Below, piece by piece: positions 38,301-47,300 of a stretch of 64,000 nt of DNA (positions within the stretch are counted from its first letter, which is position 1; each line of letters begins with the position of its first letter). The stretch spans positions 12,501-76,500 of the forward strand of contig CAJHNH020002076.1 in NCBI GenBank assembly GCA_905116865.2. The letters run 5' to 3'. The position numbers and the translations under genes are program-made. Source of the stretch: Candidula unifasciata (Eukaryota; Mollusca; Gastropoda; Stylommatophora; Geomitridae). The notes below the pieces were generated by a model. That model was not told the DNA's origin. It saw nothing but the letters and a program-made list of their open reading frames with translations, and did no database searches.

Positions 38301-41300
38301 TAAGTCCAACTTGCGAAGACAAACTCCATACACATGGTTTTTTTCCCCTCAATACTAAACTTGCTGAGCTGATTTACTTAAACAACACCTAATCCCTTCA
38401 GAGATCCTGGGTTATTCAATTAGCATCACTTGGAATTTTCTCCAGAGGGTTAGGAAATGGACAGGCCGGCTGGTTCTGCACCACTTGGTGGTAAACTGAT
38501 TCACGACAAGCTAGATGCAGTCAAGAAACTTTTTGAGCAAATAAACAGTGCTAAAGCACAAAGAGATCATGGTCTGGAGAGAATGGTGCGGTGGGAATAC
38601 CAGGGATATGGTCGACACGCAATTCTTAGAGGAAAGGCAAGATAGACATAATATCAAGGTGCTACTGGTTATCATCCATCACCTGTGCTGTTGATAAAGA
38701 TGGAAAGTTTATGGGAATGTTCCAAGGGTGGTTATGTATGTTTTTATTTCAATCCAAAACTTACAGAACAAACCTCACACATGTCTTTCCTAATTATTGG
38801 GACAAAATCCAAACCAAACTTACGGTGACAAAGCCCAGGTCAATTTCTCTGGCAGGTGTTTCCTGTGGCAACTTTACCAATATTTCCATGACCGTCGACT
38901 TGAACTTCTCCAGTTTATTCAAAGCAAATGCGCCCAGACAACCGCGCTCAGCAGCGTCAACCTTTTTTAGTCTTAGCATCAGGTTGAGGTTGTCCTGATT
39001 AAGTTCCATGTTCAGAGAATCACGACTAAGCAAGAACATCATGGCAGAGGTGATCAGTGCCAAACACTAGCAGAGAAATCAAGATAAAGCTAATTATTAA
39101 AAACACAAGGAAAAAAGCCGAACCAGAAAATTCACTCAAGATAAAAATTGCAAGCAAGATTTTTTTAATGAATGTATTTATTTATGTATTTGTGTGTGTG
39201 TGTGTGTGTGCATACTTTCCAACAAGTGTTACATTGTACTAGAGGAAACATAAAAATCATATCAGTTCATCACAGCTCTCTGTCTATCTTGTTTACTCTA
39301 AAGAAAAGGTAGCATCAATACATTTGGAAAGCATGCTGCAGAAGCTGCCTGATCAAAAGAGCAGTGCTCTCTTTGTCTTGCCTCCTAGACCAGCTGACAA
39401 CCAAGGCTGAGGGCCTGGTCAGCCTTGCAATAGCATTACATTTTCAGTCTGCATTTCCTCTTTCTAGGAGAGGTTAATATCTTCCCTCAATGGGCCTGTA
39501 AGCCCAAAGCCCCTGACACAATGGGAATTGTCACGTTTTATGCCAACACTAAGCATTAATAGGGAACAGTCAGTACCAAAACCTAATATCATTTGTGACA
39601 GAAGACCGTCCTTCAGGGATGATGTGGAGGCAGTTGTGGTGAAATGCCAAAAAGGACTCAATGCTCTCAAGATTATGGAAGCAAAGGACATGGAACAAAA
39701 AATGCTGTTCACAGTGTTAAAGCATGTGACCCTGTTGGTGATAGATTATGGACTTGAAATGCTTACCATATCAAAGAGTCAGCTGATGAAACTTAACCGC
39801 ATAGAGAATGAAGCCATGCAGGTAATTCTTGGATGTACAAGAGATACCCCAGTAATATGTAAAAGACCCTTTTCCATGCGTTAAGGCTAGACCTATATTT
39901 TATAGACCAAACGGCACAAGATGGGTTATGTGGTCAGCATCACGCCAGCCGCCTCTACTTCTGGGGACTGCACTGGTACCCACTCAAGGCTGTGTCAACC
40001 CGGGAGCAAAGGTCATTTTTGAAAAAAAGTCTGGCTATGCCAGGGAGTAAACCTACTACCTTCTGATCCGTGGCGAGCGTCTAGCTAATCTGCCACGGAA
40101 ACTCCCACCCCAGTAGTATGTATGCGAGATATACTTGCACTGCCTACTATTGCAGATAGGCTCAAAGTTCTGCAAGCAAAGTCATATCTCAGAGTAGCTG
40201 CAGACAAGAAGCCCTGGATACAGCTAAGGGTCACAGACTGAAAAGAGGAAGATCTTGAACGGCACAAACTGAAGACACAATAAGAGTTGTGTGCAGCTTG
40301 AAAAAATTGTGCGAGGTAAAGAGTTGGTTAAAGTGTCTGAGCAAGTTTCAGACTTGTGTAGGGTTCTTATCACTTTGGGTCGTAAGTGCAGGGATTGGCC
40401 AGCTGGCCCTGCGGAATCAGCAGGTCAACAAATGACTCATGACAATTTCCGCCCAAGTGATGTGATTATCTATACAGATGGCTCTGTGTTGAGGCGCAGA
40501 TGAAGTGAATGGGGTTCATAGTAAAAGCAAAATGGACGTCGCTTAGTGCAACAAAGCCTAGCATATGATATCACAATGTCAAGTTTGAGAATGGAGGTTG
40601 AGGCAGTTACTGTTGCCTTCCGCTGGCTTGAGAACTAGCTGTACACACATGCCGTGATTGTAACTGACTCACAGAGTACGTCGAAAAAGGTGGAAACAGG
40701 TATGGCTCCGGGCAAAGTGGCAACCATCACTTCAGAGGTCCCAGATGGTTAGCATCCTTAGGATATTCTCTCCAGGTCATGTCAGTGTGTTGGGAAATGA
40801 GCAGCCAGATAGACTGGCCGGCTCTGCACCACTTGGTAGTGAACTGATGTATGGGGACAGAGCGCTTATGGGGGTGTCCTAGGTGGTATGATGTTGATTC
40901 TTAATTCAACATTCAAGATAACTTTGCCTCACGCAAGTGTGACAGTTTGCTGTTGTAACTGCAGGAAAAGACTTGCCCACGACACTGCCCAGTTTTCTTG
41001 GGGTGATTTTCTATAGGCCTGCATATGAAGAGACTATTGAGTATCTAGGATGCAGAAGATAGTTATAAATAGCATTAAGTATAAAAAGGACAAGCAAACT
41101 AAGAGACATAATAGTGTACAAGAGGCCAAACTAAAGAGGAAGAGGGGACATAATAGTGTACAAGAGGTCAAACTGAAGAGAAAGAGGAGACATAATAGTG
41201 TACAAGAGGCCAAACTAAAGAGAAAGAGGAGACATAATAGTGTACAAGAGGCCAAACTAAAGAGAAAGAGGAGATATAATAGTGTACAAGAGGCCAAACT

Positions 41301-44300
41301 GAAGAGAAAAAGGAGACATAATAGTGTACAAGAGGCCAAACTAAAGAGAAAGAGGAGATATAATAGTGTACAAGAGGCCAAACTGAAGAGAAAAAGGAGA
41401 CAATAGTGTACAAGAGGCCAAACTAAAAAAGAGGACATGCAAGCCCTGAAGGGAGATCCTGCATATGCAGCAGAACTGTTCTGATGATAATACACTGTTG
41501 GAAACTGTTTTTCTATGTAACTTGTTTAAGCATTAAGAAAACTTTATTAGTACAATAAAACATGAAAATATTTCTTTTTATTTCAAAATCCTCATTTTGA
41601 CAGTTTTTTTTTGTTCTCTTTTTGGGGGTTTTTCCAAACACTTGGGGAACATTGTTTAAAAAAAAAGGTTTTGGTCAGATTATAATGAAAGTTTGTATAT
41701 TAATTCCTCACTGCTTTACTTTGGTACTGAAAAGAGCATCCGAGAAACTAAGATTTAGTTTTTGTGCAGCTGTCGGTAAACCAAATGTGGAAATTAAAAA
41801 GTATATAGTTTTTTCTTTCTTTCTTTGCCTCACATTGCCTTAATTCTTGTATTTCACATTTGTTATTCAGTGTTGCATGGGTAGCAATCCTGTCTACAAC
41901 AAACAACAATAGAACATTTACTTACAGGGTCAGAGCAGGCATCATGTAGGTGGCTAAAGATTTCTGTGACCCTCCCATGGACACGAAGTTTCTTACAGAA
42001 GACAGGTGAGATGCACTTGCGAGCCAGTTTCCAGCAACTGAAAACACAAAATGGATACTTGATTTCACACCCACACTGTTTATGAAAAACAAATTGATGC
42101 TTAACATTTCCACTGGGTTGGGAAGGTTGTGGTATGTGTGTGTGTGCATCATGGCTGAGAAGTATGTTACAACTTATGATGTGCTCTAAACCAGAAGCTT
42201 GACAAAATCATTATGTGCAGATCGCAAAGAAGTTCTCTCCACAAATCTTCATCCACTGTGTTTTGACTCTAAGCTTTTGATACTTTTATCATTTTAACTC
42301 TTTGAGTCCCAGAGGGTTTGGCATCACAGGCCCAAGGGGTAGTCAAAAGAGACGTAAAATCGGTGCATTATGCATTCATTGGGCTTCTATGATGCGTTCG
42401 TTCCTTGGGACTCAAAGAGTTAAACCATTCAGCATCATATCTGTCAGTCTGCTTTTTTGATCACTGATCTCTCTACTACCCATGTTTTTCAATGCCTCCC
42501 TTCTAATTATATGACCAAATAGTATTAACTGATAGTCTCTTTCCTCTAGTTCATGGTTTTAACTAAGTTTATCTCAGGGACAAAAATGTATAAAATGTGG
42601 ATCGAATTTCAGCATACATAGATCACTAATAGACAACGGCCCTGTCACGGCTGCATACAATGTTCAAACATAAGAAAGGGTGCACAGACAATCCTTACAT
42701 TCCACCCTGCCTAACTGCACTGAGGTAACTTAAGGATGAGAAGGAAAAGCATACAGTGTTGTTTCATTAACTTGCTCACAGAAATCATTGTTAGTGTCAT
42801 ATAGTCAGGTCAGAAACAGACTACAGTTAGTCAAGATTAGAAGTCTGAAACAGACTATACCCCAAATTTCACTTACACCTCAAATTTGTGTGGACAGATA
42901 ACCTGTTAATCCCATGCAGCATACAAAAATCAGGTGTGACACTCCCTACGTAACAGACACACAACTTGTGCATGACTCCCACGCAAGGCCTAGAGTTGAC
43001 CTGATACTAAGACAATTTGAGTTCATTCTTCAGATCTTCTTCGAGAGTCTGTACATGTTTCCTTTTTGGCTCTTGTATTTGTTTTCAATATTTTAGCGAA
43101 TAATAAGTTTCTTCAAAATGATTTCCACTTGATTCAGCTTCAGTTAGTTTCTCATCAATTGTTTAATGCTAACAAGATAGTTCAAGTATTACTATCTCTA
43201 TATGCAGCTGTTAGTAGTATAAACTAAGAATATAAGAATGTGTACAAATGATGATAGTAGTGTTATACCGATATTCCCATTAATGTCTAGTATGACAAAG
43301 GGCAGTTTTGGGACCATTAACTTTGACTAGGTTCTTAAGACTAGCATGGCTGGTTCAGGAGGCAGTGGTGTAGTATAAGTAAAAAACAGTATGAGTTGGA
43401 CACAATATAACCCAGAGGCATAGCAGCCACAGGAAGGATTTTTGGATAGTGCAATGAGTTTGGCCCAACTTGTGTCCCTGCCATCAGAGGTTAATCAACT
43501 GTTTGACTGTATCTGTTATCTGCAGTTCTGTGAGGTGATGGCAAAAGCAAATTAAAAAAAAAAGGCTGAAGCACAGAAGAGCACTTTGTCTACAGTTCAT
43601 CTCAGAGCTGTCCTTACTATCCTGGCAGCCAAAATGATTTTGTGATTGTCGCCCTGTGTCTGCTCATTATTAATGCACTTAAGATGCAACCCCTAGCAAC
43701 AACCTCTGACCTGGAGCCAGCATTCTCAGTATATCCATAGTTTTGTAATTTACCAACAGCGCACTCAGTTTGTTCCACAACTCCTCCTACCACTTGACAG
43801 CTTGTTACTCTGACTGCTCAAGATGTTTGTCTCAGAAACCACACTTATGCTGCCGTCAAGCTTTTCCTAATTTGATTACTCATGTTTCAACATTTACTCC
43901 CATACAGCACAATAGGTTTGACACCAATTGTCATCTACATACCAGATTTTTAGTCTTCTATTAAGTCTAGCATAAAAATGTATGTTGCAAAGTGACAGAC
44001 CTAAAGCTGCGTACAGGGGTGGGGTTTGTATCCTTTAAGCTATCAACCAGACAGTTAACCTCGTCCATGATATCTCGAGTCTTTCCCAACTTGTGTACTT
44101 CATGCGTCTGCTTGACATTATTAACTGCAGTGTGCATCTGGGGAAAAAAATTGGATTAGAGAATATATTATAATGAGACAAGTAATAAGTTCTGATTCTG
44201 TCGACGTCTGTGGCTTAGGCATTGCAAACCTGCTTCGCAATGCCAGCTGCTGGTGATCTGGCGGCAGACAACTGTTCAGAACAGTGTCAAACCAATGATA

Positions 44301-47300
44301 GTCAAATTTTCTTACAGAAACTATGACAAGCAAAAAATGCTGGGTTTGGTTCTGCAACATCCTGTAAAGAATACATAACAATGTTTTTTTTTTTTTCAAC
44401 AAACAGCTATCATATATGGACATGTGATAAACAGGTAAAAAAAAACTTTTTTACTTTTTCTTTTCTTTCACCAGCTATTAACTTCGGGGGAAAAGTTCTG
44501 GTTGTACACCATTTCTGGAAATATGATATGGTCTTGTTCCATACCTTGAGTTTTGCATACATATCTATTTTACAGATCCAGCTCATTCAGATTGAGACTG
44601 TTCATTCCTCATCTCTTAGACAGATGCATTCAGACTTGAAATGAGTCCTAATTAGTTAGTCACTTTGTGTTACATGTTGGTTAGGGAGGCAGTTGGTCTA
44701 TGTTTCCCCAAAATGTCACTGCTTCCATGTTTGCCATCTCAGTGCTTTTTTTTCTGATTCTCTGTCCACTTCACCTCAGAATGTGGCCAATATGGCAGTT
44801 TAAACTAGGCACCCATACTAATTTGCAATTCACAACTGTCACCATTGTGGCTACTCCTTTATTTCGGTGTTTTTCATTTTTTTTCTTTCATGGTATATAA
44901 AGGTTAGCCCTGAAACCACTGTCATCTTCTTCTGCGTTCATCCAAAAAAATGTGAATGCATTGTGCTCGTTTACAGCATTACTGTGATATATGCACCTTT
45001 TAGAAGACACAACTGACTTCAGGCTTTTGTTGCCCAGGTTAGCCTTCCCGGTTAGTTTCTTGGGACACTGCAGTCTCAATGCTGTGTGGTCATCTTTGTT
45101 TTCCAGGTCACAGGTGGTTCCCCTATCAGGCCGGTCCACAGCAGCAATGTAATGCTGGTCAGCAATCAAGAGAAGGCAAGAGTAGAACATGAGCATTTCC
45201 TGCCATCCAAAGAGGCTTCCCTAAATGCAGATCATGGTGCTCTTAGCACGTAGAAAAAGATTAGCAACAAAGTAGCATATGAGATCAGCTATCACTGCAT
45301 GTTACAAATCCTAGCAATTGAAAATCAAAGTGTGCACCAACTATCCTGCAATCCAGGCAAGATTTCAAACAAAACACACACTACAAACAATTATATAAAG
45401 AATGCTGTGATATCTAAGGAGAGAAAACTGAAACCTTTTTTAGAGGACCCATAAGTAATGAAAGTGACCTGTGTGCCCAATCATTTAAATATAGAGACTT
45501 GTAACAAGACTCCTACTGTGATGCTGTACCAAATTTGCTGTTGTGGCACTGCCACATTTAGCCACTTTGAAGTAACATACAGTAATCTACATTAGAACAG
45601 GCATGACTAACACATTATTGATAACTAGAAGAATTAAAAGAACGTTAAAATGATAATTATCAGTTTTATACATTCAACATAATTATATGGCCAAGAACTT
45701 GAATGATTAACATGAAAACATTTAAATGGACCCCAAAGATGTAGATATGTAAAAGAAGATTTTATATTTCAGGGCAACAAAAGCAGTCAAATACAGAGGT
45801 TCTAGACAGATGGATATAACAAGAGGGTTGGTAACAGAAGAAAAAAAAAAAGAAGAGGCAATGGAAATATTTCAGGCACAATATGGGACATCAGATAAAA
45901 GACATACTGGAGGGATACGCTGTAGACAGGTCAGCAAGAGATTGCAAGCAAAACAAGTGAGAAATTAGCATAAGATAGATTTCAGAATACTTAAACCAGG
46001 ATGATTATAAAACAAAGTGTGTGTTATGAAAAAAAAATGTGCCGGGATTATAAAACTAAGTATGAGGGCTATGAAGAAAAAGTCTGGGGATTATAAAACC
46101 ATAAAGTGAAGGAAGTGTGTCAGAATTACAAAACCCACCTGAGGAGCCTGAGACTTGAAATTCTGAGATTGTTTAACACCACACCCTGATGAGACATCAT
46201 CTGCTAGGGTACCTTCTGATGAGGTTACAGTTGAAGATGATAATGTGGCAGAATTTGCTAAAGTAATGTTGGAATGTCTTCCTCTGGTGGCATGTTTTGT
46301 AGAAGATGGGTTGACTGACAGAAAAGCAACTGCACTGCTATCAGAAGATGGTGTGGTTCTCTCTGAATTAGCTACCAAGGCTGACATAATCCGAAGACGA
46401 GCACTTCTCCGCGTGAACACTGCCTCTGTATTGGCTGATGCTGGGGTTATGGATTCCACATTTACATTTTCCCCTGGTGTAGCTTGTGAGAAGGCTGCAT
46501 TTGATTCCACGGGAATCAATGTTCCTTTCTGTTTAGAATTTGGGACACATGTTTTGCCTGGGCTTTAGGTTTGCAAACAACAGTGGTCCTATGAGCTTTA
46601 TTAGCCATTTCTTTCTTAAATACAACTGTGCTTTTGTTTATGCCTTTTGTGGTTGCATCTGGTTTCTCATTCAACTGCTGGGCAGCATGATGTCTATTGC
46701 AGTGCACATTTAACTTAGGATCATTTACGGTCAGAGATTTTCGACCTCTCTGCCAACCCTTTCTTTTAGACCCAGACTTCTGTGGTGGAGAATCAGGTTT
46801 ATCTGCTGGGGTAACTCTAGAGCTGGTTTTCAGAGGATGACCCTTGAACTGAACAGGGAATAAATCATCATCTGTACCCCTATTCTGTGAATTAGTAGAT
46901 GCTTCTAATCTTGCTTTAGAGAAGAACATTGTTTGTCCAGACAGCATCTGCTTTCCAACTTCTAAAAACGGATCCGAGATTACCAATTTCTTGGAAGCTG
47001 TCCTGGAACTGATGCGGAGAGCTGATGAGAAACATGCCTCTTCTTTTCCTTCTTTTAAATATTTATCCGATCCTTCATCTTTCACTTCAGTTTTAGAGGC
47101 AGATAGTTTTGTCATCTGGCGAGGATCATGTTTCTGCGCTATTAGATCCTCTTTCACAGCAAAACTCGATTTCCTCTTATCAACAGTTTTAAAACTGAAA
47201 GTATCTTCTCCTTCGCTTTTGAACTTCATCTTTTTGGTTTCTGTTGCACCATTTGAATTGTCAGGAATGAGGAAAAAGTTGGCTTTCCCCCTCTTTGAAA

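Noticed and set aside
41034..41495. 153-codon minus frame rich in Leu/Phe/Ser over the 42-bp array
   Set aside because: It is the reverse shadow of the repeat; the plus frame matches the transposase tail.
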